Position numbers and translations under genes: made by a program. Positions 29,046-40,540 of a DNA stretch of 64,000 bases are shown piece by piece. Origin of the DNA: Prorocentrum cordatum (taxonomy: Eukaryota > Sar > Dinophyceae > Prorocentrales > Prorocentraceae); the NCBI GenBank assembly GCA_963575745.1, contig CAUYUJ010015833.1, positions 174,228 to 238,227 on the forward strand, read 5' to 3'. Position 1 is the stretch's first letter; each line of letters starts with the position of its first letter. The notes under the pieces were generated by a model, which had not been told where the DNA came from, did not search any database, and was given only the letters and a program-made list of their open reading frames with translations.

Positions 29046-29334
29046 GAAGGTTTCGTGCCCCAGGGGAGGCGCAATCTATAGCAACAGACGTACATAAAAC
29101 ATTGCGGATTAGAGCCACAGGAGAAGGGCAATCTATAGGAACACGCGTAAAACACCAAGGACTCGTGCCCCAGGAGAGGCCCAATACATAGGAACATGAG
29201 TAAAACATTTAGGATTGTGCACACAGGAGAAGGACCATCTATAGAAACATACGTAGAACATCAAAGAATCGTGCTCCAGGTGAGGCCCAATCGATAGGAG
29301 CATGCGTAAAAGCACATGGGATTGGAGCCACTCC
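29046..29334. repeat. Five tandem units of about 56 bp
   Basis: Units share gtgccccaggagaggcccaat, then ctataggaacatgcg and taaaacat. Starts lie near 29051, 29111, 29166, 29217 and 29270. Confidence 0.7.
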
Positions 29335-29676
29335 TGTTGCCGTCTGAGGCCTCCTGCTCATGGGGCCTCTCGGGGCCTCCTGTTGCCGTCCGAGGCCTCC
29401 TGGCGCTTCCTGTTGTCTCCTGGGGTCTCATGTGGTTTCCTGAAGCCTTCTGGAGCTTCCTGGGGCCTCCTGGAGCCTCTTGGGACATCCTGTGGCCTCT
29501 TGAGTCTTTCTGTGGCCTCCTGATGCCTCCTGGGACCTCATGTGGTCTCCTGGAGCCTCCTGGAGCCTGTTGGAGCCTCCTGTGGCATCCTGAGAAGAAT
29601 CTGCGCCCACGAGCCTGGCCACCAAAACTAGCAAACCGATCGAGACATCCTCAAAATCTGGCCCACCTGGGGGGTG

Positions 29677-30285
29677 AAAATGAGCGCCTCGCTCGAGACA
29701 TCCTCCAAATCTGCTCCGAAAGCGAAGGATGTTGGGCACAGAAACAGGCAAACCGCCTGAGACATCCCCACAAAATGGCCGCGAACGAGCCCGTGCAACC
29801 ACCCCTGGCGGCTCCCCTTAGGGGTGCTGAAATGAGCGCCTCGCTCGAGACATCCTCCAAATCTGCTCCGAAAGCGAAGGATGTTGGGCACAGAAACAGG
29901 CAAACCGCCTGAGACATCCCCACAAAATGGCCGCGAACGAGCCCGTGCAACCACCCCTGGCGGCTCCCCTTAGGGGTGCTGAAATGAGCGCCTCGCTCGA
30001 GACATCCTCCAAATCTGCTCCGAAAGCGAAGGATGTTGGGCACAGAAACAGGCAAACCGCCTGAGACATCCCCACAAAATGGCCGCGAACGAGCCCGTGC
30101 AACCACCCCTGGCGGCTCCCCTTAGGGGTGCTGAAATGAGCGCCTCGCTCGAGACATCCTCCAAATCTGCTCCGAAAGCGAAGGATGTTGGGCACAGAAA
30201 CAGGCAAACCGCCTGAGACATCCCCACAAAATGGCCGCGAACGAGCCCGTGCAACCACCCCTGGCGGCTCCCCTTAGGAGTGCTG
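29677..30285. repeat. 152-bp tandem repeat, 4 copies
   Basis: Units begin at 29677, 29829, 29981 and 30133 (gaaatgagcgcctcgctcg) and are almost identical. Since 152 is not a multiple of three, minus-strand frames pass through the units in different phases and remain open. These frames are not evidence of a gene. Confidence 0.9.
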
Positions 30286-30286
30286 A

Positions 30287-30485
30287 GTATGAGTAAGTCT
30301 GTGTATGAGTAAGTCTGTGTATGTGTACGTCTGGGTATGACTAATACTGTGTATGAGTAAGTCTGTGTATGAGTAAATCTGTATATGAGTATGTCTGAGT
30401 GTGAGTAAGTCTGAGTATGAGTAGGTCTGAGTATGAGTAAGTCTGAGTATGAGTAAGTCTGTGTATGAGCAAGTCTGAGTACGTC
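30287..30485. repeat. 16-bp tandem repeat, about 12 copies
   Basis: Degenerate copies of gtatgagtaagtctgt. They give a repeating Thr-His-Thr-Gln-Thr-Tyr-Ser-Tyr type peptide on the minus strand. The matching array in copy 2 is 33307-33510. Confidence 0.9.
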
Positions 30486-30579
30486 CGACAGGAGGGGAGG
30501 AGAAAAGAGGAGGAGGAAGGAGAAGGAGTAGGAGGCGTCCAAAAATAACAAGAACCCCATCTTAGGATATGGGGAAAAA

Positions 30580-30760
30580 CGCAGTGGCATCACCAACACC
30601 CCATGCGGAGCCGCCAGAAGCAGCAATGCACAGAGGAAAACACTTCCGAGACAACCCAACCAAGAAACTCCCGTAGTCGACAAGCGAGAGCCGCCCTGTA
30701 GTCGCAGAAGCTTGCACGCGCAGACACCAATCAGCAACAGCCGATCTCGAGCTCTCTCGA
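30580..30760. other. Unique spacer
   Basis: 180 bp of A/C-rich sequence between the mobile unit and the next introner-like end. Nothing is recognised in it. Confidence 0.4.
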
Positions 30761-31229
30761 GCGTGCGAGGAGCTCTACGAGGTTCCCGCGGGTTGACGGT
30801 TCACCGCCGGCGCCAGTCGATGAGCTAGAGGAATTCCGGCGCGGGGTGGAGCTAGTTGGTCGATCCGACCAGAAAGGACAATATGGTGACTTGGACTCGG
30901 TTCTGCTGAGATTTGAAAGATATTTAACAATTCATTTTGAGAAACCAGATCTTTACGTCCAGCACTAGTGTGTAACATTTATTCTGAGAGAGAATCAGCT
31001 CTCTAGAGAGAGTTTTACGATCGAAGCTTCTGGAGCAACCGGCATTAGGTTGACACCGAAACATGCAAATTTTACTTTTTCTAGAAATGCTTCAAGAAGC
31101 TGTTTGCTTCGATTCTGAGGACTCCTACGCGTGCAAGGAGCTCTACGAGGTTTCCGGCAGTGACCAGGTTGACGGCTCACCGCCGGCGCCAGTCTAAGAC
31201 CCTATATTTCTCAGAGAGCTCCCCGGGAA
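30761..31229 (+). repeat. Two plus-sense introner-like ends
   Basis: A hairpin with a shortened left arm ends CGCCAG at 30813, and a second hairpin ends GCGCCAG near 31193. Between them is the body of a 0.4-kb plus-sense element (catcgatgagctagaggaat, then gcttcgattctgagg) whose left terminus is missing. Confidence 0.65.
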
Positions 31230-31947
31230 CTGGGCGCCGGCGGTAAACCGTCAACCTTTCTTACCGCCGGGGGACTCGTAGAGCTTCGTGACCATATATT
31301 ATGTCAAAAAAATTGCAGACAACGAATAATTTGTCAGCCCGAGCTATTTCAAATCTCTCGATGCAACAGCCGAACGCCCCGTACCAGCTCGTAGCTATCC
31401 TACAGCCCGAGTTCAATACAGAGGAGGGACAACACCTGCCAAGGTGACTTGAAGAATACGAATAGTTTTGCGGACCTAGCCCGAGTAGCAAACCCAGTTC
31501 AGACCTCTGGATGCAACAGACGAACCCGCACGATGATATCGACTCAGTCTGTGCGTATCAGCTCTGTAGCTCTCCTACAGCCCGAGTTACGTGCGATAAT
31601 CGACAGCACCTCTCAAGATGACTCGAACAATACGAACAGCTTCGCGAACCTAGCTCGAGTAGCAGACCGAGTTCAGACCTCTGAATGCGACAGGCGGACG
31701 CGCCTGATGTCTCCGAATCGATTCCTGTGATTACCAGCCCTGTAGCCCCCCCACAGCCCGAGTTAAGTGCAGAAAACCGACAGCACCTCTCAAGATGACT
31801 CGAACAGTACGAATAGTTTCGCGGACCTAGCTCGGGCAGCAGACCGAGTTCAGAGCTCTGGATTCAACAGACAAACGCGCCTCATCATTCTGAATCGGTT
31901 TCTGTAAGTATCAGCTCTGTAGCTGTCCGATAGCTCGAGTTAAGTAC
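31230..31947 (-). repeat. Introner-like element carrying 177-bp units
   Basis: The hairpin at 31230-31273 is followed by ctcgtagagcttcg and three to four 177-bp units (gaccgagttcag at 31668 and 31847). It is interrupted at 31948 by mobile unit copy 2 and resumes at 33606 with cgacaacgcatgtcgag. Confidence 0.75.
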
Positions 31948-33603
31948 AATTATTCACTGCGTGGAGCTCCCCACATGTGCATCTACTCGCATGGACCTGT
32001 CCGCCGTGAATGTCTAGGCGCAAGAGCTTTCGAATATTAACGGGCTTCAGTTGTGACGGTCTGGACATCAATCTAACTGCGAATGAATTGGAGTGTGAAT
32101 GAGCCTCAGTAGTACGAGCGCGTCTCTGTGCATGAGCCTGGGGCCTCCTGGGGCCTCCTGAAACCTACTGGGGCTTCCTGGGGTCTCCAGGAGCCTCTTG
32201 GGACCTCCTGGGACCTCCTAGGAAGGTTTCGTGCCCCAGGGGAGGCGCAATCTATAGCAACAGACGTACATAAAACATTGCGGATTAGAGCCACAGGAGA
32301 AGGGCAATCTATAGGAACACGCGTAAAACACCAAGGACTCGTGCCCCAGGAGAGGCCCAATACATAGGAACATGAGTAAAACATTTAGGATTGTGTACAC
32401 AGGAGAAGGACCATCTATAGAAACATACGTAGAACATCAAAGAATCGTGCTCCAGGTGAGGCCCAATCGATAGGAGCATACGTAAAACACATGGGATTGG
32501 AGCCACTCCTGTTGCCTTCTGAGGCCTCCTGCTCCTGGGGCCTCTCGGGGCCTCCTGTTGCCTTCCGAGGCCTCCTGGCGCTTCCTGTTGTCTCCTGGGG
32601 TCTCCTGTGGTTTCCTGAAGCCTTCTGGAGCTTCCTGGGGCCTCCTGGAGCCTCTTGGGACATCCTGTGGCCTCTTGAGTCTTTCTGTGGCCTCCTGATG
32701 CCTCCTGGGACCTCATGTGGTCTCCTGGGGCCTCCTGGAGCCTGTTGGAGCCTCCTGTGGCATCCTGAGAAGAATCTGCGCCCACGAGCCTGGCCACCAA
32801 AACAAGCAAACCGATCGAGACATCCTCAAAATCTGGCCCACCTGGGGGGTGAAAATGAGCGCCTCGCTCGAGACATCCTCCAAATCTGCTCCGAAAACGA
32901 AGGATGTTGGGCCCAGAAACAAGTAAACCGCCTGAGACATCCCCACAAAATGGCCGCGAACGAGCCCGTGCAACCACCCCTGGCGGCCCCCCTTAGGGGT
33001 GCTGAAATGAGCGCCTCGCTCGAGACATCCTCCAAATCTGCTACGAAAGCGAAGGATGTTGGGCCCAGAAACAGGCAAACCGCCTGAGACATCCCCACAA
33101 AATGGCCGCGAACGAGCCCGTGCAACCACCCCTGGCGGCTCCCCTTAGGGGTGCTGAAACCAGCGCCCCGCCTGAGACATCCTCACAATCTGCTCTCCAA
33201 GCGAAGGATGTTGGGCCCAGAAACAGGCAAACCGCCTGAGACATCCCCACAAAATGGCCGCGAACGAGCCCGTGCAACCACCCCTGGCGGCTCCCCTTAG
33301 GGGTGCTGAGTATGAGTAAGTCTGTGTATGAGTAAGTCTGTGTATGTGTACGTCTGGGTATGACTAATACTGTGTATGAGTAAGTCTGTGTATGAGTAAG
33401 TCTGTATATGAGTATGTCTGAGCGTGAGCAAGTCTGAGTATGAGTAGGTCTGAGTATGAGTAAGTCTGAGTATGAGTAAGTCTGTGTATGAGCAAGTCTG
33501 AGTATGTCCGACAGGAGGGGAGGAGAAAAGAGGAGGAGGAAGGAGGAGGAGTAGGAGGCGTCCAAGTAATAACAAGAACCCCATCTTAGGATATGGGGAA
33601 AAA
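31948..33603. mobile_element. Repeat-rich mobile unit, copy 2 (1.66 kb)
   Basis: Colinear with 28772-30579 and very similar, but with three 152-bp units (starts 32851, 33003, 33155) instead of four, which accounts for the length difference. It sits between gagttaagtac and cgacaacgc of a 177-bp unit. An uninterrupted version of that site is at 35651-35670, so the insertion site is known to within the A run. Confidence 0.85.
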
Positions 33604-36600
33604 AACGACAACGCATGTCGAGATGACTCGAAACGGCCGATCCCGCCTGCCTGCTTGTTGGCAGTAAAAGGTACCCGATCGAGCTGAGATCAAGACGGCG
33701 AGCGGGAATAAGATCGAATATCATGGAAAAATACAAGAGCTCTAACGAATGGTTGAATCTCGAGAACAAAATTTTCAACCGACCAAAAGTCAGCAAAAGG
33801 TCCGTCGAGATTTGTCTTGCCAACTAGCTCTCCAGCGCCCCGGAATTACTCTTCAGCTTCCAGCACCTAGCTAAGGGAAGCTCTACGAGTTACTAACTGC
33901 ACCCGCGCCGGAATTCCTCTAGTTCATCGATGTCGAAGAGCTCTACGAGGTAAGAGCTCTACTGGGATCCGGCGGCAAACCGTCAACCAAGTAACCGCCG
34001 GGAGCCTCGTAGAGCTCTCTTATCGCGCGGCGCTGCTCAGACCACACGAAAAAGCTTTCTCAAGCATGAAGAAAAAGGCTCGAAAAATACGTTCTTTCAT
34101 TCTGCATCTTCGATTCGTGGAACTAGCTCGAGTACCAGACCGAGTTGAGACCTCTCGATGCGAGAAAAGAACGCGCCGGGTGATACTGGATCGGTTTATA
34201 TGCGCACCAGCTCTGTAGCTCTTCTAAATCTTCAGTTAAGTACAGGAAACCGAGAGGACTTGTCAAATGAATCGAAGGATACAAATAGTTTTGCGGACCT
34301 AGCTCGATTATAAGACCGAGTTCAGACCTCTAGATGCAACACACGAACGCGCCTGATGATTCCCAATGAGTTTCTAAGTATGAGCTCTGTAGCTATCCTA
34401 AATCTCGAGTTAAGTACCGGAAACCGTCAACGCAGGATGACTCGGAACACAGTCGGTTCCCTCAAGTGTTTTGATAGTAATATTCCATCTACGGACCTGA
34501 GAACTTTACTGGCAGACGCGGCATAACCCACTACACGTGGCAAAAATACCGGTTCTCACAATGAATTGTCAAATATCTTTCAAATATTAGCAAAACCGAC
34601 CCAAAGTTGTCACATTGTCTCTTCTGGTCGGGTCGGCCAACTAGCTCCACCCCGCGCCGGAATTCCTCTAGTTCATCGATGCCGAAGAGCTCTACGAGGT
34701 ACGAGGTAAGCCCAGATAGCAAACAGACATACTCTGGAATGGCGCCGGCGGTGAACCGTCAACCTGGTCACCGCCGGGAACCTCGTAGAGCTCCTTGCAC
34801 GAGCAAGAGTGCTCAGATATAAAGCAAACAGCTTTTCAGAGCATTTCTAGGGCGAAAAAAAATGCATTTCTCGGTGTCAACGTGACGTCGGTTCCTCCCA
34901 ATGTTTGGATAGTAAAACTGGGCGCCGGCGGTAAACCGTCAACCTTTCTTACCGCCAGGGGACTCGTAGAGCTTCCTGACCATATATAATGTCAAAAAAT
35001 TGCAGACAACGAATGATTTTTTTCAGCCCGAGCGATTTCAGAGTTTTGATGCTACAGCCGAACGCCCCCTGATGCTTTTGGATCGTTTCTGTGCGTACCA
35101 GCTCGTAGCTCTCCTACAGCCCAATTCAATACAGGGAAGGGGCAACATCTGCCAAGGTGACTTGAAGAATACGAATAGTTTTGCGGACCTAGCCCAAGTA
35201 GGAAATCCAATTCAGACCTCTGGATGCAACAGACGAACGCGCACGATGGTTTCGAATCAGTTTCTGTGCGCATCAGCTCTGTAGCTCTCCTGCAGCCCAA
35301 GTTACGTGCGGAAATCGACAGCACCTCTCAAGATGACTCGAACAATACGAATAGTTTCGCGAAGCTCGCTCGAGCAGCAGACCGAGTTCAGACCTCTGAA
35401 TGCGACAAGCGGACGCGCCTGATGTCTCCGAATCGATTCCTGTGATTACCAGCCCTGTAGCCCCCCTACAGCCCGAGTTAAGTGCAGAAAATCGACAGCA
35501 CCTCTCAAGATGACTCGAACAATACGAATAGTTTCGGGGACCTAGCTCGGGCAGCAGACCGAGTTCAGAGTTCTGAAACCAACAGACAAACGCGCCTCAT
35601 TATTTTGAATCGGTTTCTGTAAGTATCAGCTCTGTAGCTGTCCTATAGCTCGAGTTAAGTACAAAAAACCGACAACGCCTGTCGAGATGACTCGAAACGG
35701 CCGATCCCGCCTGCCAGCTTTTTGGCAGTAAAAGATACCCGATCGAGCTGCGATCAAGACGGCGAGAGGGAATAAGATCGAATATCATGGGGAAAAATAC
35801 TAGAGCTCAAACGAATTGTTGAATTTCGAGAACAAAATTATCAACCGACCAAAAGTCACCAAAAGGTCCGTCGAGATTTTTCTTGCCAACTGGGATCCGG
35901 CGGTAAACCGTGAACCAGGTAACCGCCGGGAGCGCTCGTAGAGCTCTCTTATCGCGCGGCGCTGCGCATACGATAAAAGCTTTCTCAAGCGTGAAGAAAA
36001 AAAGCTCGAAAAATACTTTGTTTTCATTTTGAATCTTCGCTTTGTGGACCTAGCTCGAGTGCCAGACCGAGTTGAGACCTCTCGATGCGAAAAAAGAACG
36101 CGCCGGATGATACTCGATCGGCTTATATGCGCACCAGCTCTGTAGCTCTTCTAAATCGTCAGTTAAGGGAAACCGACAGCACCTCTCAGATCACTCGTAT
36201 AATACAAATAGCTTCGCGGATCTAGCTCGAGTAGCAGACCGAGTTCAGACCTCTCGATGGAACAGACAAACGCGCCTGATGATTCTGAATCGGTTTCTGT
36301 AAGTAGCAGCTCTGTAGCTCTCCTAAATCTTGAGAGAAGTACAGAAAACCGTCAACGCGTGTCAAGATGCTCGAAACGGCCGACGGTTCCCTCAAGTCTT
36401 TTGATAGTAATATTGCAGCTACGGACCTGAGATTTTGACTGGCAGACGCGGCATAACCCACTACAGGTGGGAAAAATACCGGTTCTCAAAACGAACTTTA
36501 AAATTTTGCACAAAGATTGCAAAACCGACCCAAAGTTACCACATTGTCTCTTAAGGCCGGGTCGGCCAACTAGCTCCACCCTGCGCCCGAATTCCTCTTA

Positions 36601-37466
36601 GCTCATCTTGCCGAAGAGCTCTACGAGGTAAAGCTCTCCAGCGCCCCCGAGTTACTCTTAAGCTTCCAGCAACTATCTAAGGTAAGCTCTACGAGTTACT
36701 CTCTCGAAAGAGCTGAGCTGCTCGCGGAATAAAGTTAAGATACTAATGCTCGGAGTAATAATCTGCTTTCTTAAAATGAATTGTCAAATATCTTTCAAAT
36801 CTTAGCAAAACCGACCGATAGTTATCACATACCTCGTAAGGCTCTTCGTCATCGATGAGCTAGAGGAATTCCGGCGCGGGATGGAGCTAGTTGGTCGACC
36901 CGACGAGAAGAGACAAAGTGGTGACTTTGGGTCGGTTTTTTAAAAATTTGAAAGATATTTGACAATTCATTTGAGAAAGCAGATTTCTACGCCGAGCATT
37001 GGGATATAAATTTTGTTCCCAGAGCAGCTCAGCTTTCTAGAGTCAGTTTTACTACGCGGCATAACCCACTACAGGTGCGAAAAATCTGGTTTCTTAAAAC
37101 AAATTGTCAAATATCTTTCAAATCTTAGGAAAACCGACCGAAAGTTGACACATTGTCTCTTTTGGTCGGGTCGGCGAACTGGGAACCGGCGGTAAACCGT
37201 CAACCAGGTTACCGCCGGTGCCCTCGTAGAGCTCTTTTCTCGTACTGTGTTCCTCGGTACACATTAAGGAAGCGTCTGGAGCAAGACCCGAAAAACTCGA
37301 AAAATCACGTTTTTATGTTTGTTTGTTTTTTATCCAGGGTTACCCAAGTGTTTCGATAGTAATACTGCACCTACGGACCTCAGAATTTGACTGGCAGACG
37401 CGGCATAACCCACTACAGGTGCGAAAAAACTGGTTTCTCAAAATGAATTGTCAAATATCTTTCAAA
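33604..37466. repeat. Nested introner-like elements and 177-bp units
   Basis: Minus-sense hairpins begin near 33962, 34739, 34918, 35890 and 37179. 177-bp units fill 34990-35660 and parts of 34130-34440 and 36050-36370. The shared end block (gagctctaacgaatggttgaa, then caaccgaccaaaagtcagc) occurs near 33740 and 35805. No gene is present. Confidence 0.75.
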
Positions 37467-38418
37467 CTGGAACCGGCGGTAAACCGTCAACCAGGTTACC
37501 GCCGGGCACCTCGTAGAGCTCTTTCTTGCACGGCGCTCCTCCGAACACATGAAGAAAGCTTCTGAAGCGAGAGCCGAAAAACTACAAAAATTAAGATTTT
37601 GTTGGTTTTCATTCAAAGTACCTCGTAGAGCTCTTCGGCAACGAGGAGCTAGAAGAATTCCGGCGAGGGGTGGAGCTAGTTGGCCGACCCGACCAGAAAG
37701 ACAATGCGACAACTTTGGGTGGGTCTTGCTAAGATTTGAAAGATATTTGACAATTCATTTTGAGAAAGCAGATTTTTACGCCGAGCATTGGCATATAAAC
37801 TTCGTCCCCTCAGCAGCTCAGCTCTCTAGAGCGAGTTGTAGTACCAGTTCACTTCCGGGAACCGACTTAATGTTGACTCCGAAAAATCTCAATTTGACGT
37901 TTCTCAAGAAAAGCTCCCAGGAGCTCTCCGCTTCGATCCTGAGCTTTCTTACGGGTGCAAGGAGCTCTACGAGGTTCCCGGCGGTGACCAGGTTGACGGT
38001 TCACCGCCGGCGCCAGTCGGTTCCCTCAAGTGTTTTCATAGTAATACTGCACCTACAGACCTGAGAATTTGACTAGCAGACGCATAACCCACTACAGGTG
38101 CGAAAACTCTGATTTCTCAAATGAATGCAAAACCGGCCCAAAGTCGTCACATCTTCTTTTCTGGTCGTGTCGACCAACTAGCTCCACCCCGCGCCGGAAT
38201 TCCTCTAGCTCATCGATAACGAAGAGCTCTACGAGTACTTGGTAGCGTCAAAAACCCGAAGAGCAAAGAGACCCTCGGGGACGGGAAATCTCCCCTAGAA
38301 ATCTCTGCGCCCCCCCTGCAGCGCTTCTGAAGCGCTGCCAGGAACGCTTTCACGCGTGCCTGCACGCGTGCAGGCACATGTGGACGCGCGTCCGAGGCGC
38401 CCCCGAACCCGCTGCCGG
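37467..38418. repeat. Segmental duplication, copy A (0.95 kb)
   Basis: Repeated at 39583-40540. It covers a minus-sense hairpin with body, a complete plus-sense element and part of a GC-rich module, in identical order. The duplication therefore happened after the nesting. Confidence 0.85.
37618..38016 (+). mobile_element. Complete 399-bp introner-like element, plus sense
   Basis: It begins GTACCTCGTAGAGCTCTTCG and ends with GAGCTCTACGAGG, the hairpin, and GCGCCAG. It interrupts a body sequence between attcaaa(g) and tcggttccctcaagtg; uninterrupted relatives read aaagtcggttcctcc (38725). The internal sequence has no ORF of note. The donor-like GT and acceptor-like CAG mark both ends. Confidence 0.8.
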
Positions 38419-38522
38419 CTCGGGCGAGTTGCTGCGAGGATCGTGGAGCGGCAGAAGTGGGCTGCTGGCGGGCACCACCACCCTCCGGAAACATTAAGCC
38501 CTATAGCTCTCAGAGAGCTCTC
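38230..38522. repeat. GC-rich module with ACGCGTGC palindromes
   Basis: It contains cacgcgtgcctgcacgcgtg and finishes at ctctcagagagctctccggg. Related copies lie at 40345-40540 (truncated), 41296-41522, 42246-42415 (inverted), 42488-42690 (inverted) and 46817-46980. They share cgcccccgaacccgctgcc or its equivalent. No coding capacity. Confidence 0.7.
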
Positions 38523-39582
38523 CGGGAAGTAGCTCCACCCGCGCCGGAATTTCTCTCGCTCATCGATAACGAAGAGATCGACCGGGAACCGGCGGTAAAC
38601 CGTCAACCAGATTACCACCGGGCACCTCGTAGAGCTCTTTTCTTGTGCTCGGAACTCATGAAGGAAGCTTCTAAAGCGAGAGCCGAAAAACTTGAAAAAC
38701 CACGATGTTTCGGTTTTTAGCTAAAGTCGGTTCCTCCAAGTGATTTAATAGTAATACTGCACCTAGAGCCATGAAAAATTAACCAGCAGGTGCGCCATAG
38801 CTTATTACAAGGAATGAACATCTCACTTCTGAAAACGAACTTCAAAATGTTTCATAAAGTGAAAAAACGACCCCAGGTTACCGCATCCTCTCTTTTGGTC
38901 GGCCCGGCCAACTAGCTCCACTCTGCGCCCGAATTCCTCCTACCTCTTTGCCGAAGAGCTCTACGAGGTAGGAGGTACTCTGACGTGCAAAGGGCTCTAC
39001 GAGGTTCCCGGCGGTGACCACCTTGACGGTTCACCGCCGGCGCCACTCGACGGATCCGGCGGTAAACCGTCAATCAGGTAACCGCCTGGAGCCTCGTAGA
39101 GCTCTTTTCTCGTGCGGAGCTGCTCGAAACACACAAAAAAAGCTTTCTCCAGCGTGAAGAAAAAGCTCGAAAGGTTGACGGTTCACCGCCGGCGCCACTC
39201 GACTGGCGCCGGCGGTGAACCGTCAACCTAGTCACCGCCGGGAACCTCGTAGAGCTCCTTACACTGGTCTGAGTGCTCAGGATCGAAGTAGAGTCGTATA
39301 TCAAAGATTTTTCTGAAATCTTGATTTTTTCGATTTTTTAGATGTTCATATTGGCTTCGTTCACAGAAGTCAACAATTAATGAAATGCATCGGGAGAGCT
39401 GAGCTGCTGTCAGAGAGAAGTTCATATTCCAATGCTCGGCGTGAAAATCTGCTTTCTCAAAATGAATGGTCAAATATTCTTCAAATCTCATCCAAACCGA
39501 CCCAAAGTCACCACTTTGCCCGCCCGCGCCGGGCGGTCCAACTAGCTCCACCCCGCGCCGGAATTCCTCATCGACGTCGAAA
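38523..39582. repeat. Nested introner-like ends in both senses
   Basis: Minus-sense hairpins begin at 38581, 39053 and 39203. A plus-sense hairpin ends near 39045, and a partial one lies at 39175-39197. 38870-39060 is repeated at 40553-40743. No gene. Confidence 0.7.
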
Positions 39583-40540
39583 CTGGGAACCGGCGGTAAA
39601 CCGTCAACCAGGTTACCGCCGGGCACCTCGTAGAGCTCTTTCTTGCACAGCGCTCCTCCGAACACATGAAGAAAGCTTCTGAAGCGAGAGCCGAAAAACT
39701 AATAAAAATGACGATTTTTGTTGGTTTTCATTCAAAATACCTCGTAGAGCTCTTCGGCAACGATGAGCTAGAGGAATTCCGGCGCGGGGTGGAGCTAGTT
39801 GGCCGACCCGACCAGAAAGGACAATGTGACAACTTTGGGTGGGTTTTGCTAAGATTTGAAAGATATTTGACAATTCATTTTGAGAAAGCAAATTCTTACG
39901 CCGAGCATTGGCATATAAACTTCGTCCCCTTAGCAGCTCAGCTCTCTAGAGCGAGTTCTAGTACCAGTTCACTTCCGGGAACCGACTTGATGTTGACTCC
40001 GAAAATATCTCAATTTGACGTTTCTCAAGAAAAGCTCCCAGAAGCTCTCCGCTTCGATCCTGAGCTTTCTTACGGGCGCAAGGAGCTCTACGAGGTTCCC
40101 GGCGGTGACCAGGTTGACGGTTCACCGCCGGCGCCAGTCGGTTCCCTCAAATGTTTTCATAGTAATACTGCACCTACAGACCTAAGAATTTGACTGGCAG
40201 ACGCATAACCCACTACAGGTGCGAAAACTCTGGTTTCTCAAAATGAATGCAAAACCGACCCAAAGTCGTCACATCTTCTTTTCTGGTCGTGTCGACCAAC
40301 TAGCTCCACCCCGCGCTGGAATTCCTCTAGCTCATCGATAACGAAGAGCTCTACGAGTACTTGGTAGCGTCAAAAACCCGAAGAGCAAAGAGACCCTCGG
40401 GGACGGGAAATCTTCCCTAGAAATCTCTGCGCCCCCCCTGCAGCGCTTCTGAAGCGCTGCCAGGAACGCTTTCACGCGTGCCTGCACGCGCGCAGGCACA
40501 TGTGGACGCGTGTCCGAGGCGCCCCCGAACCCGCTGCCGG
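39583..40540. repeat. Segmental duplication, copy B
   Basis: Copy of 37467-38418. The plus-sense element inside (39738-40135) begins ATACCTCG instead of GTACCTCG, so its donor-like GT has been lost while the rest is kept. Confidence 0.85.

Larger units (their letters stand above)
28772..30579. mobile_element. Repeat-rich mobile unit, copy 1 (1.81 kb)
   Basis: It starts aattattcactgcgtgg and ends ggatatggggaaaaa. The same 1.7-kb order recurs at 31948-33603 with different flanks, which shows that it moved as a unit. Inside are a decamer array (cctcctgggr), five tandem copies of about 56 bp, a second decamer array, four 152-bp repeats and a 16-bp array. The A-rich end suggests retroposition. 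No coding capacity is recognised, and long frames across it arise from the tandem repeats. Confidence 0.8.

Noticed and set aside
28930-29912. Plus- and minus-strand frames rich in Gly-Pro-Pro-Gly-Ala-Ser, resembling collagen-like repeats
   Set aside because: They are produced by the cctcctgggr decamer array and are not conserved in a single frame.
29760-30285. GCCATTTTG words on the minus strand, resembling part of the dinoflagellate spliced leader
   Set aside because: Only nine bases match and they are part of the 152-bp tandem unit. The rest of the leader (ending GGCTCAAG) and a donor site are missing.
29628-30737. Minus-strand frames repeating MVARARSRPFCGDVSGG and Thr-Gln-Thr-Tyr-Ser peptides
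   Set aside because: They arise from the 152-bp and 16-bp tandem repeats and are duplicated in the second copy with a changed number of units.
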